Source: UTCFX2 sp963788145
Lineage (GTDB): Bacteria > Chloroflexota > Anaerolineae > Anaerolineales > UBA4823
DNA: 64,000 nt
NCBI GenBank assembly: GCA_963788145.1
Contig: CAWBFQ010000002.1
Span: 1-64,000, forward strand
Reading direction: 5' to 3'
A program made the position numbers and the translations under genes. Within the stretch, counting starts at the first letter, position 1, and each line of letters opens with the position of its first letter. Below are positions 55,768 to 63,978 of the stretch, piece after piece. The notes below the pieces were generated by a model. It saw only the letters and a program-made list of their open reading frames with translations. It did not search any database and was not told where the DNA came from.

Positions 55768-56840
55768 TGCGAAATTACTCCCTCGCGCAGGCGCGGGTCA
55801 AATAGCGCCATAATCAAGTCTAACGCCAACATCAGGATCAACGTCGCCAGTACGCTGTAGATGGAAAAACCGAGCAGCATCGGCGCGTCCGGCGTCGGCA
55901 TTGAGAAATCGATCACCAATGAAGAAACCCCTTTAAAATCGAAGATGATCTCTACGATAAATAGGCTAGTAAAGAGAGCAGCCGCCGAAAGCATACTGCT
56001 GGTCAGCGCCGGCGTCAACGCGTTGCGGAAGATGTGTTTCCAGACTAACTTGCGCTCTGGAATGCCACGCGCCTTAGCCGCGATCACATGGTCCTTGTGC
56101 TGCTCCTCGATCACCGACGCTCGTGTCACCCTTCCCAACAGCCCCCAGTAGCCCAGGCTGACGGTCAGCACCGGCAATACCAGGTGCTGCAAGGCCTCCA
56201 GGCTGATGTCCGGACGGCCGTTCAAAAATCCATCCAGCGTCATGAAACCGCTGAATTTGCGAAATTCTTCCGCTCTCACCAGCAACGTGGATTGGATGCC
56301 CAGCCGCTGTGGTGGGAACCAGTGCAATCCCACGTAAAAGATCGACATCAGCACAATCGCCATCACGAACGGCGGCAGCGAAACCGCCACAAACGCTCCC
56401 AGCCGGAAACGACCATCAAGACGCGAGTCTTTTCGGGCGCCAGCCCGCACCCCGCTGATCAAACCCAAAGGGATGAAGAACAAGAGCGAGTACACCGCCA
56501 GTTCTACCGTAACCGGCGAGCGCCGCAACAACGCAGGCAGCACCTTTTCTCGATGGACCGCGCTATAACCCCAATCGCCGTTCAGAAGCTTCCAGGCCCA
56601 CATCCCATATTGCACCGGAAACGGATCGTCTAGATGAAACCGACGGATGATCCGCTCGTTCAAAATACGGATCTCTTCATCACTCATCCGGTTCAAGTCC
56701 ACTCCGCTCGAATAATACAGAGTCGCCCGCGCCTCCGCTGGGGTTAGCATCACAAATCCATACAACACCATTGTAATGATCCATAACGTCACAGGGATCG
56801 AAACCAGGCGATAAATCAGAAAGCGTAGCATCGGCGGCAT
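55764..56840 (-). CDS. Peptide/nickel-type ABC transporter permease (DppB/OppB family)
   Basis: 358 residues. The N-terminal RFLIYRLVSIPVTLWIITMVLYGFV and the EAA loop EEQHKDHVIAAKARGIPERKLVWKHIFRNALTPALT identify the DppB/OppB permease that heterodimerises with DppC. It is the first gene of a two-gene unit with the dppC-like gene. Confidence 0.9.
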   Translation of the reverse strand: MPPMLRFLIYRLVSIPVTLWIITMVLYGFVMLTPAEARATLYYSSGVDLNRMSDEEIRILNERIIRRFHLDDPFPVQYGMWAWKLLNGDWGYSAVHREKVLPALLRRSPVTVELAVYSLLFFIPLGLISGVRAGARKDSRLDGRFRLGAFVAVSLPPFVMAIVLMSIFYVGLHWFPPQRLGIQSTLLVRAEEFRKFSGFMTLDGFLNGRPDISLEALQHLVLPVLTVSLGYWGLLGRVTRASVIEEQHKDHVIAAKARGIPERKLVWKHIFRNALTPALTSSMLSAAALFTSLFIVEIIFDFKGVSSLVIDFSMPTPDAPMLLGFSIYSVLATLILMLALDLIMALFDPRLREGVISQ

Positions 56841-56935
56841 AGATGTTGTTCCCTCACACTTAATATTACCATCTTCTCCCCAACATGTTCAAATTTTCCA
56901 CCCATGCTGCAGCAATTGTTCCCTCGCTCAACCAT

Positions 56936-56964
56936 TTGACGAATTTCCCCTTCGCACCTATAAT
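56936..56964 (+). promoter_or_regulatory. Promoter for mazG (TTGACG-17-TATAAT), leaderless
   Basis: TTGACG 56936-56941 and TATAAT 56959-56964, 17-base spacer. Transcription is expected at about 56971-56972 and the ATG is at 56972, with no Shine-Dalgarno sequence in the C-rich gap. Confidence 0.7.
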
Positions 56965-56971
56965 CCCCCCA

Positions 56972-57283
56972 ATGGATATCGAGGAGCTAACCCGAGCCAT
57001 GCACATATTCGTGCGTTCTCGCGGCTGGTACGAGCCTGACAGCCCACGCCCGCAGACCTTGCGCAGCCTGGCTATTTCGCTCAGCCTGGAGGCCAATGAG
57101 GTCCTCGAGCATTTCCAGTGGGACGACCATCTGGACGACCCGGATGCCCTCTCCGATGAACTGGCCGATGTAGCTCTCTACCTGCTTCAAATCGCCAGCA
57201 TCGCGGAAATCAACCTGGAGCAGGCCATCCTGACCAAACTCGGCAAGAATTATCAACGCCAATGGGATCAAAAAGAATCATGA
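56972..57283 (+). CDS. mazG: MazG-like nucleotide pyrophosphohydrolase
   Basis: 103 residues from ATG 56972, fixed by the adjoining promoter; the longer frame would begin upstream of it. The all-alpha NTP pyrophosphohydrolase motif is LSLEANEVLEHFQWDD ... LSDELADVALYLLQIASI, the ExxE...ELAD metal-binding helices of MazG/RS21-C6. It hydrolyses (d)NTPs to (d)NMPs, probably for nucleotide-pool cleaning. The TGA overlaps the next ATG (57280-57283). Confidence 0.85.
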   Translation: MDIEELTRAMHIFVRSRGWYEPDSPRPQTLRSLAISLSLEANEVLEHFQWDDHLDDPDALSDELADVALYLLQIASIAEINLEQAILTKLGKNYQRQWDQKES

Positions 57284-57825
57284 ACGTCACCGTATTCGGC
57301 GGTTCCAACCCGGACGAAAAAGATTACCAGCAGGCAGAGCGCCTGGGCTTTTTACTTGGTCAGGCCGGTTTCACTGTGATCACTGGCGGATATATTGGGG
57401 TAATGGAAGCTGTCTCAAAAGGCGCTGCCCAGGCAGGGGCTCACGTGGTTGGCATCACCTGCGAACAGATCGAGGACTGGCGACCCGTTAAGCCCAATCG
57501 CTGGATCAATGAAGAGCGACGTTACCCAACTCTGCGTGAAAGGTTATTTGCTCTCGTTGATGGCTGTGAAGCCGCCATCGCCCTTTCGGGTGGTCCTGGC
57601 ACCCTGACCGAAATCGCCCTCACCTGGAATTTACTCCTGACCGAATCGATCTCCCCTCGCCCGCTCATTCTGGTTGGCGCAAGTTGGCGAGCTGTCGTGG
57701 ATCAATTTTTTGCAGCACTGAGCACCTATATTCCCAATAACCAGCGTCACTGGCTCACTTTTGCCGACACAGTAGAACAGGCTGTTGAACAATTGCACTC
57801 GCAAAACGGCTCTCCACCTGATTAA
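57280..57825 (+). CDS. LOG/TIGR00725-family nucleotide-binding-like protein
   Basis: 181 residues from ATG 57280 (ATGA overlap with mazG). The Rossmann-like fold has FGGSNPDEKDYQQAERLG, TGGYIGVMEAVSKGAAQAGAHVVGIT and SGGPGTLTEIALTWN. This GG..G.ME and PGG.GT.xE pattern is shared with LOG phosphoribohydrolases and TIGR00725 proteins. Coupling to a pyrophosphohydrolase suggests a nucleotide role, for example cleaving a nucleoside monophosphate N-glycosidic bond. Neither cytokinin activation nor lysine decarboxylase activity is implied. Confidence 0.8.
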   Translation: MNVTVFGGSNPDEKDYQQAERLGFLLGQAGFTVITGGYIGVMEAVSKGAAQAGAHVVGITCEQIEDWRPVKPNRWINEERRYPTLRERLFALVDGCEAAIALSGGPGTLTEIALTWNLLLTESISPRPLILVGASWRAVVDQFFAALSTYIPNNQRHWLTFADTVEQAVEQLHSQNGSPPD

Positions 57826-57840
57826 GGTAGAGAGCCGTTA
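57804..57840. terminator. Hairpin between convergent genes, terminator on the minus strand
   Basis: AACGGCTCTC (57805-57814) / GAGAGCCGTT (57830-57839), perfect 10-base stem spanning the stop codon of the LOG-like gene. On the minus strand it is followed by TTTT, so it can end the convergent secreted-protein transcript. On the plus strand there is no T-run, only the stem. Confidence 0.7.
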
Positions 57841-57886
57841 CAAACAATCCTTCAGATATCCGGTCACTACAACCGGATTTTCATTT

Positions 57887-58372
57887 TTAACGCTCAGGCA
57901 CGCAGCGCACCCACCACTGCTTGCTGCTCAATTTGATCAGGGTCCCATCCGGTTGAATGACTTGGATAGAAGCTGCGGCGGCGATGGCGCTCTCTCCCGT
58001 CTGCGGGTCGAAATAAGGCCAATCGGCTGGGTTTCTGGGGTAATCCACCGGTACGAGCAGGAAGTTCGCATTTATGTTCTCAAAGGTCTTAGTCGGTTGG
58101 ATCAGAGCAGGACCACCATACGGGTTGACCCAGACAAAGGTGAGTTTGACTGTGGATCCCACGGGGAAATTCTTCACACCTACCATAGAGGCAGTCTTTT
58201 CCATCCACGGCTGACAGGAAAGCAGCGCTGGTTTATTCAGCGGGTAATCCGGCCAAATGAAAAAGACCCCATCTTGTGAGATTCCTCCTGCCAGCGCGAT
58301 CCCAGGGATCGCTGCAAGGAGCAGGGTTATTATCAAAGCAAGCCGAAAAGAAAAACGAGAAGGTGTTACCAT
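57887..58372 (-). CDS. Secreted hypothetical protein downstream of a structured leader
   Basis: 161 residues. A signal peptide (SFRLALIITLLLAAIPGIALAGG, cleavage near residue 28) precedes a ~130-residue beta-rich domain with two to three cysteines (LLSCQPWMEKTASMVG, WWVRCVPER). No lipobox, no sorting signal and no family I recognise. AAGGAG is placed before the ATG. Transcription from 58551 passes through ~180 bases of foldable leader, so expression may be conditional. Confidence 0.6.
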   Translation of the reverse strand: MVTPSRFSFRLALIITLLLAAIPGIALAGGISQDGVFFIWPDYPLNKPALLSCQPWMEKTASMVGVKNFPVGSTVKLTFVWVNPYGGPALIQPTKTFENINANFLLVPVDYPRNPADWPYFDPQTGESAIAAAASIQVIQPDGTLIKLSSKQWWVRCVPER

Positions 58373-58551
58373 ATTGATCTCCTTGAATAAGATATTAAAA
58401 CACCGGCCTTACGGGCCGGTTTGCTAATGGCTCATCAAAGACCTCCCCTGTAGATCCGCTACAGGATAAGCAACCAATTCCGGTCTTTGAGTCAACGCCT
58501 CCCCAAACAGATATTCGATTCTTGATTATTTCATACCTTCAACCCCCAACT
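58373..58551 (-). promoter_or_regulatory. Structured 5' leader (candidate riboswitch) with terminator-like hairpin
   Basis: Minus-strand leader. P1: CAAAGACC (complement of 58482-58489) with GGTCTTTG (complement of 58436-58443). It encloses P2, CCTGTAG/CTACAGG (58447-58453 with 58459-58465). A later hairpin ACCGGCC/GGCCGGT (58402-58408 with 58414-58420) is followed by GTTTTAATA, terminator-like. A segment GGTTGCT (complement of 58469-58475) inside P1 can pair, with one bulge, with AGCAAACC at the 5' side of the terminator, so two alternative folds are possible. It matches no riboswitch class I know with confidence. Confidence 0.5.
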
Positions 58552-58557
58552 AGAATG

Positions 58558-58586
58558 ATTATAGCCGATAACTTTCGAAAAGTCAA
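58558..58586 (-). promoter_or_regulatory. Promoter for the leader and secreted protein (TTGACT-17-TATAAT)
   Basis: Minus strand: TTGACT (complement of 58581-58586) and TATAAT (complement of 58558-58563), 17-base spacer. Expected start is near 58551. Confidence 0.75.
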
Positions 58587-58589
58587 TTA

Positions 58590-58944
58590 ATAATATATTT
58601 CACAATGAGGTTTCGCATTATTTATTGTAGTTTTAACTCGGAAGGCATGCCCAACATAAATCATCCTTGACATCTTGGCGTGCCCAATTCTAAAACAGAT
58701 CCGACGGGCCGAACGGGTGTTGGCAGTATGGGAAATCATTATCGGATCCATATGCTCATCACTGCTTCATTTCTATCCAGATTGGAATGTACTGATCTGA
58801 GTCTAGTAGAGTTTCAATGATTTAGCAATTCCTTCCATTTGATCGTAATCGAATCAATTGATATTAAAACAATTGCGCTTGCCTTATCCATTCGCAGGCA
58901 GTAAAATAAACCTTCGATTATCATCTCAAAAAATTAGGAAACTC
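58590..58944. other. Non-coding gap between the leader promoter and proS
   Basis: An AT-rich 355-base stretch. I see no convincing ORF, T-box core, repeat or strong promoter in it. It should contain the proS promoter, but no hexamer pair stands out. Confidence 0.4.
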
Positions 58945-60382
58945 ATGTCCACAAGCGATAAACTCCCCTCACGCAGTGAAAACTTCTCCGAATGGTACAA
59001 CCAGATCGTCCAGCGAGCGGAATTGGCAGATTACGCCCCGGTGCGTGGCTGCATGGTTGTTCGCCCGTATGGTTGGGCGCTCTGGGAGAACATCCAACAG
59101 GCTCTCGACCAGCGCTTCAAAGCCAGCGGTCATGTCAATGCCGCATTCCCAATGTTGATCCCCAAATCCTTCCTGGAGAAGGAAAAAGAGCATGTTGAAG
59201 GCTTCTCGCCCGAGCTGGCTGTGGTCACGATCGGCGGCGGTGAAACCCTCGAAGAGCCCTTGATCGTACGTCCCACCTCCGAAACCATTATCGGTTACAT
59301 GTACTCGAAATGGATCAAGTCCTATCGCGACCTGCCGGTGCTGATCAACCAGTGGGGCAACGTAGTACGTTGGGAATTGCGCACGCGCCTCTTCTTGCGC
59401 ACCCTGGAGTTCTACTGGCAGGAAGGCCACACAGCCCATGCCACCGAGGCCGAGGCCGAGGCAGAAACCCTTCAGATGTTGGATGTCTACACCGACTTCG
59501 CCATGAACGAGGCCGCGGTCCCGGTCGTCCCAGGCGTGAAGAGCGACAAGGAGAAATTCGCCGGCGCAGTGCGCTCCTACACCATCGAAGCCATGATGGG
59601 CGACACGCGCGCACTCCAATCTGGCACCTCTCACTTCCTCGGTCAAAACTTCGCCAAAGCCTTTGACATCCAGTTCCTCGATTGGAATAACCAGATGCAG
59701 CACGCCTGGACCACCTCATGGGGGCTTTCCACTCGCTTTATCGGCGCGATTATCATGACCCATGGCGACGATCAGGGCTTGGTTCTGCCTCCCCGGTTGG
59801 CGCCTATCCAGGTGGTGATCGTCCCGATCTACAAGAGCGAGGCAGAGATGGCAGTTGTAATGGAAGCCGTCGAGCGCATCCGCAAGGAATTGAGCGCCTT
59901 CCGGGTAAAGCTGGACGACCGTCTCGAAGTCACCCCCGGCTTCAAGTTCAATGATTGGGAGATGCGTGGCGTACCGCTGCGGATCGAGATCGGACCCAAG
60001 GATATCGAAAAAGGGACGGTAGCGGTTGCCCGGCGCGACCTGCCAGGTAAAGCGGGGAAATCTTTCATCCCACAAACCAACCTATCTACCCAGGTAGCAG
60101 AGTTGCTTGATCGCATCCACAGATCGCTCTTCGAGCGCGCCCTTGCCTTTCGTCAGGCTCATACCCACGATCCGGCGGATTACCCTGCTCTGCTCGACTG
60201 CCATCCAGGACGGCTGGGCTTTATCCTGGTGGTGTGAGAACCCCGCATGCGAGGCAAAGGTGAAAGAAGATTCCAAAGCCACCACCCGCTGCATCCCGCT
60301 CGAACAACCCGGCGGCGAAGGCAGGTGCATCGTCTGCGGCGCGCCAGCTGAGCACAAAGTGATCTTCGCCCGCGCTTATTAA
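58945..60382 (+). CDS. proS: Prolyl-tRNA synthetase, archaeal/eukaryotic type (frameshifted near the end)
   Basis: About 478 residues from ATG 58945 (AGGA 7 bases upstream) after correction. The class II core shows SEWYNQIVQRAELADYAPVRGCMVVRPYGWALWENIQQ (motif 1 side), LIVRPTSETIIGYMYSKWI, WELRTRLFLRTLEFYWQEGHTAH (motif 2) and GLSTRFIGAIIMTHGDDQGLVLPP (motif 3). The first frame ends at 60237 inside foreign-looking residues. In the +1 frame from 60203 the typical C-terminal Zn-like module follows (WWCENPACEAKVKED ... GRCIVCGAPAEHKVIFARAY), so one extra base lies at 60199-60202. It charges tRNA-Pro. The C-terminal tail marks the archaeal-type rather than the bacterial INS-domain ProRS. Confidence 0.92.
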
Positions 60383-60386
60383 CATC

Positions 60387-61196
60387 GTGCCAGCTATCCA
60401 ACCCGCTCGCCTGAGACAACAGGCCGCCCTGCTGGCGGACCATTTCGACAATCCGAATGCCTATATTCGCAGCCTGCATCACCTGTTGGATTTCTACGCC
60501 GACCGCACGCGCCACCCCGTTCAATCTGGTTCGCCATCTCCGATGATGGATTCCTACAAGGTGCGGCATCCTATTCTGCGTATGATTTTGCAAGAGCTGA
60601 CTCCGCTGGCGATTGCCAACCCTACTGGTGGGCTGACTTTGTGTGATGCTTTGTGGAACCAGCCCTATCTCGAATTCCACTTGCTTGGGGCAATGCTGCT
60701 TGGCCAGATTCCACCCAAACCGCCCGAATCGATCATTCAACGCCTGAAAACTTGGCTTGTGCCCGAACTGGAGTCTTTCCTGATCGAAGCCGCCATGGAA
60801 TATTCCATTGTGCGCCTGCGCGCCGAGAACCCCAAAGCAATCATCGGGTTAATCCAGGAATGGCTAAATCGCAAGGATTCATTCTATCAACAACTCGGCT
60901 TGCGCGCCTTGCTCCCACTGATCCAGCAGCCCGAGTACCAGAATATGCCGATCTTTTATTGCCTGATCCAACCTTTCGCCAGCCAAGCACCCGTCAATCT
61001 GCGTCCAGACTTACTCGATGTGCTCACTGCCCTGGCGCAACGCTCGCCTCAAGAGACTGCCTATTTTCTGAAACAGACCCTTGCCATCCCCGAGTCGCCG
61101 GATACACCCTGGCTCATCCGCCAGTTAATCACTCAATTTCCGTCAGAAATCCAGGCTGGTCTGCGAAAAGCCGAGAAAACCGCATCGATCCGCTAA
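60387..61196 (+). CDS. Helical-repeat hypothetical protein after proS
   Basis: 269 residues from GTG 60387, five bases after the proS stop, so probably cotranscribed. The sequence is all-helical with paired hydrophobic helices of ~35-40 residues (FLIEAAMEYSIVRLRAENPKAIIGLIQEWLNRKDSFYQQLGLRALLPLIQQPEY), resembling HEAT/AlkD-like (DNA alkylation repeat) folds. No catalytic motif is visible. AlkD-like proteins bind DNA, but that is an inference from fold alone. Confidence 0.6.
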   Translation: MPAIQPARLRQQAALLADHFDNPNAYIRSLHHLLDFYADRTRHPVQSGSPSPMMDSYKVRHPILRMILQELTPLAIANPTGGLTLCDALWNQPYLEFHLLGAMLLGQIPPKPPESIIQRLKTWLVPELESFLIEAAMEYSIVRLRAENPKAIIGLIQEWLNRKDSFYQQLGLRALLPLIQQPEYQNMPIFYCLIQPFASQAPVNLRPDLLDVLTALAQRSPQETAYFLKQTLAIPESPDTPWLIRQLITQFPSEIQAGLRKAEKTASIR

Positions 61197-61237
61197 GGCA
61201 GATTCTCGGTCAACCCTGTTCATTTTCTTAACCGATA

Positions 61238-61246
61238 TGGTATAAT
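61238..61246 (+). promoter_or_regulatory. Extended -10 promoter (TGGTATAAT) for rpsO
   Basis: TG 61238-61239, G, TATAAT 61241-61246. Initiation near 61253 gives a leader of about 92 bases before the rpsO ATG and places the pseudoknot element near its 5' end. Confidence 0.6.
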
Positions 61247-61259
61247 CGCCGTACCTTGA

Positions 61260-61301
61260 CTAGACCAGTCAGCGGTCTAGTTTTTTTGGCTGCTGACCTG
61301 G
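61260..61301 (+). promoter_or_regulatory. rpsO leader: terminator-like hairpin and possible S15 pseudoknot operator
   Basis: Stem CTAGACC (61260-61266) / GGTCTAG (61274-61280) is followed by seven T (61281-61287), a full intrinsic-terminator look. The loop sequence GTCAGC (61268-61273) is exactly complementary to GCTGAC (61292-61297), allowing an H-type pseudoknot. In E. coli, S15 binds a pseudoknot in its own mRNA to block translation; a similar autoregulation or attenuation is inferred here. Confidence 0.6.
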
Positions 61302-61344
61302 AGACCTGCTTAAAAAATCTATAGAGAAAGGAGTTGCAGACGTC

Positions 61345-61617
61345 ATGGCTCTAGATAAAGAGACAAAAACCAAGCTGATTGAGGAGTTTGCCCGCCATCC
61401 CGGTGACACCGGTTCACCTGAAGTTCAAATTGCACTTTTAACTCGTCGAATCAACCAGCTCACAGACCATCTCAGGATTAACACACACGATGAATCTTCC
61501 CGTCGTGGTCTTTTGAAGCTTGTTGGACAGCGTCGTAGACTGCTGGCCTACATTCGCAGAGAAGACTTTCAGCGCTATATGGCACTTACGGATCGACTCA
61601 GTATCCGCAGAAAGTAG
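61345..61617 (+). CDS. rpsO: Ribosomal protein S15
   Basis: 90 residues: MALDKETKTKLIEEFARHPGDTGSPEVQIALLTRRINQLTDHLR and RRGLLKLVGQRRRLLAYIRREDFQRY are textbook S15, the primary binder of the 16S three-way junction. AAAGGAG precedes the ATG. It is followed by pnp, the classic rpsO-pnp order. Confidence 0.98.
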   Translation: MALDKETKTKLIEEFARHPGDTGSPEVQIALLTRRINQLTDHLRINTHDESSRRGLLKLVGQRRRLLAYIRREDFQRYMALTDRLSIRRK

Positions 61618-61625
61618 TCAAGAAG

Positions 61626-61671
61626 AAGGAGTAGATGGCGCGGCAGGTCTCCCATCTACTCCTTTATTTTA
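61626..61671 (+). terminator. Hairpin terminator/attenuator between rpsO and pnp
   Basis: AAGGAGTAGATGG (61628-61640) / CCATCTACTCCTT (61653-61665) with T-rich sequence after it. It probably trims or attenuates readthrough from rpsO into pnp. Confidence 0.75.
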
Positions 61672-61692
61672 ATCAAACCATGCCCGCAGGTT

Positions 61693-61741
61693 GGGAATTG
61701 AAAGGCGGTGACAACCGGATTTGTCGACGGCTTTCAGTCCC
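61693..61741 (+). promoter_or_regulatory. Long leader hairpin before pnp
   Basis: GGGA at 61693-61696 pairs with TCCC at 61738-61741, with TTGAAAG/CTTTCAG and GACAA/TTGTC continuing the helix and internal loops between. In E. coli, RNase III cleaves a long pnp leader hairpin so that PNPase can repress its own message; this position and shape suggest the same. Confidence 0.5.
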
Positions 61742-61777
61742 TGACCAGGTGGGCCACATACAGGAGAATATTCAGTA

Positions 61778-63978
61778 ATGCAACCAGAAGGTAAGTCCTA
61801 TCAAGCCATCATCGATGGCAGATCATTTCTATTCGAAACAGGCCGCCTGGCGGGTCAAGCCGGCGGAGCTGTCACCATCCAGCTGGGAGACACCATGGTC
61901 TTCGCCGCAGCCACAATGAGTGACACAGTCCGCACCGGAATCGATTTCTTTCCGCTGACCGTTGACTATGAAGAGCGTATGTACGCAGGCGGACGAATCC
62001 CCGGCTCTTTCTTCCGCCGTGAAGGCCGGCCCACCGAAGAAGCTATCCTGACCGCTCGCCTGACCGATCGTCCCATCCGCCCACTCTTCCCAAAAGACAT
62101 GCGCAACGATGTCCAGGTCATCATCTATTCTTTCTCGGTTGATTCCGAGAACCCGATCGACATACTGGCTATCAATGCTGCTTCCACAGCCCTGATGATC
62201 TCTGATATCCCCTTTGGTGGGCCTATCGCGGCTGTCCGGGTTGCTCAGGTTGAAGGAGAATTCATCTCTAACCCCACCTTTGAACAACTGGAAAAATCCG
62301 TCATGGATCTGCGCTTGGCTGGAACACGAGATGCCATTTTAATGGTGGAATGTGGCGCCAGTGAAATCCCCGAAGCCATGATGGTGGGAGCATTGGAATT
62401 TGGCCACAAAGCACTGCAACCCCTGATTGACCTTCAAGAACGCATGGCAGCCGAGGTAGGAAAACCAAAACGCCCATACCAATCCTTTAAACTGGACGAA
62501 GAGTTGGTTGCCTCTGTGTTCGCCCGCGCCGAAGCCCCACTGAACGCCCTCTTCGACAAACCCTACGAGAAAGCCTCTCGCTATCAAGGCATCGATGAGA
62601 TAAAGGCGACCCTGCTGGCTGAGTTGGCTGGCGAAGACGCTACCCTGGCAGGCCAGGTAAAAGAAGCATTTGAAGATGCCCTCAAGAAGGTGGTCCGCGC
62701 CCGCATTATGCGAACGCGGCGTCCGCACCGGATGGTCGCGGCTTGACCGATATCCGACCGATCTGGTGTGAAGTGGGCGTCAGCCCTCGCGCCCACGGCT
62801 CTGGCTTGTTCACCCGCGGCGAAACCCAAGTGCTTACCCTCGCCACATTGGGCACACCTCGCGAAGCCCAGGAGTTGGACAGTCTAACCCCGGCTGAATC
62901 AAAGCGCTATATGCATCACTACAATTTCCCGCCTTTCTCCACAGGCGAAGTCAAACCACTGCGCGGCGCTTCCCGCCGTGATGTCGGACATGGCGCCCTA
63001 GCTGAACGCGCCCTGATCCCGGTAATCCCACCTGAAACCGTTTTTCCCTACGCCCTGCGCCTGGTCTCGGAAGTGCTTTCTTCGAATGGCTCTTCCTCGA
63101 TGGCTTCGGTCTGCGGCTCCACCCTGGCTCTGATGGATACCGGCGTGCCGATCAAAGCCCCGGTCGCCGGTGTGGCGATGGGTTTGATCAAAGAAGGAGA
63201 CCAATTCAACATCCTGACCGATATCCTCGGTATGGAAGATCACCTCGGCGATATGGACTTCAAAGTCGCCGGCACCGATAAGGGCATCACTGCCCTGCAG
63301 ATGGATATCAAGATCAAAGGCATCACCTCCGAGATAATGTCCAAGGCCCTTGAACAGGCGCGCCATGCCCGCCTGGCCATCCTGGATAAAATGATGGCAG
63401 TCATCCCAGCGCCGCGCCCCGAACTCAAACCCCATGCTCCTCGCATCACCGTTGTCCAGATCCCGACTGAAAAGATCGGCGCAGTTATCGGGCCTGGTGG
63501 CAAGATGATCCGCAGCATCCAGGAAGAAACCGGCGCAAAGATCGACATCTCCGAAGATGGCAAAGTCTTCATCGCCTCTGCCGACGGGGATAGCGCCAGG
63601 ATGGCGCGCGAGCGAATCGAAGCCTTGACCGAATCCGCTGTAATCGGGCGGATTTACACCGGCAAAGTCGTGCGCATCGCTGATTTCGGCGCTTTTGTCG
63701 AAATCCTGCCCAATATGGACGGCCTGGTGCACATCTCACAGTTGGACAGCCAGCGCGTCAATAAAGTCGAAGATGTTGTCCGAATGGGCGATGAGATCAC
63801 CGTGATGGTGACCGATATCGACGAGCAGGGCAAGATCCGCCTTTCCCGCCAGGCTGTTCTGGAAGGCTGGACGGTCGAAGAAGCTGCTGAACACGACCGA
63901 CCACGCGGCGGCAGTGGAAGACCAAGCGGCGGACGCAACGATAATCGTCGTGGGGATAGGCGACCTCCCCGCAGATAA
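61778..63978 (+). CDS. pnp: Polyribonucleotide nucleotidyltransferase (PNPase), frameshifted
   Basis: The first RNase PH domain (YQAIIDGRSFLFETGRLAGQAGGAVTIQLGDT ... SFFRREGRPTEEAILTARLTDRPIRPLFP) and the alpha-helical domain run to ~62709. The second RNase PH domain (DGRGLTDIRPIW, HGSGLFTRGETQVL, GALAERALIPVIP), KH (IGAVIGPGGKMIRSIQEETGAKIDI) and S1 (GRIYTGKVVRIADFGAFVEILPNMDGLVHISQL) follow in a frame shifted by two. Removing the C at 62711 and one G at 62730-62731 restores the family linker ERGVRTDGRGLT, so two single-base insertions ~20 bases apart explain the break. The corrected product is ~733 residues with a GGRNDNRRGDRRPPRR tail. It degrades RNA 3'-5' phosphorolytically. Confidence 0.95.

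Noticed and set aside
54772..56840. Complete peptide transporter operon
   Set aside because: Only the two permease genes are present; neighbours on both sides are unrelated.
58373..58551. c-di-GMP-I (GEMM) riboswitch assignment
   Set aside because: The CAAAGACCGG segment is faintly similar, but the upstream GCAAACC helix and the receptor layout are missing, so I left the class open.
58590..58944. T-box or other riboswitch before proS
   Set aside because: No TGGNACC core, specifier helix or terminator was found in this stretch.
58969..59703. Long open frame antisense to proS
   Set aside because: It is an exact shadow of the conserved ProRS frame, and its translation matches no family.
62998..63732. 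Long open frame antisense to pnp
   Set aside because: It mirrors the conserved PNPase/KH/S1 frame; no Shine-Dalgarno sequence or family similarity.
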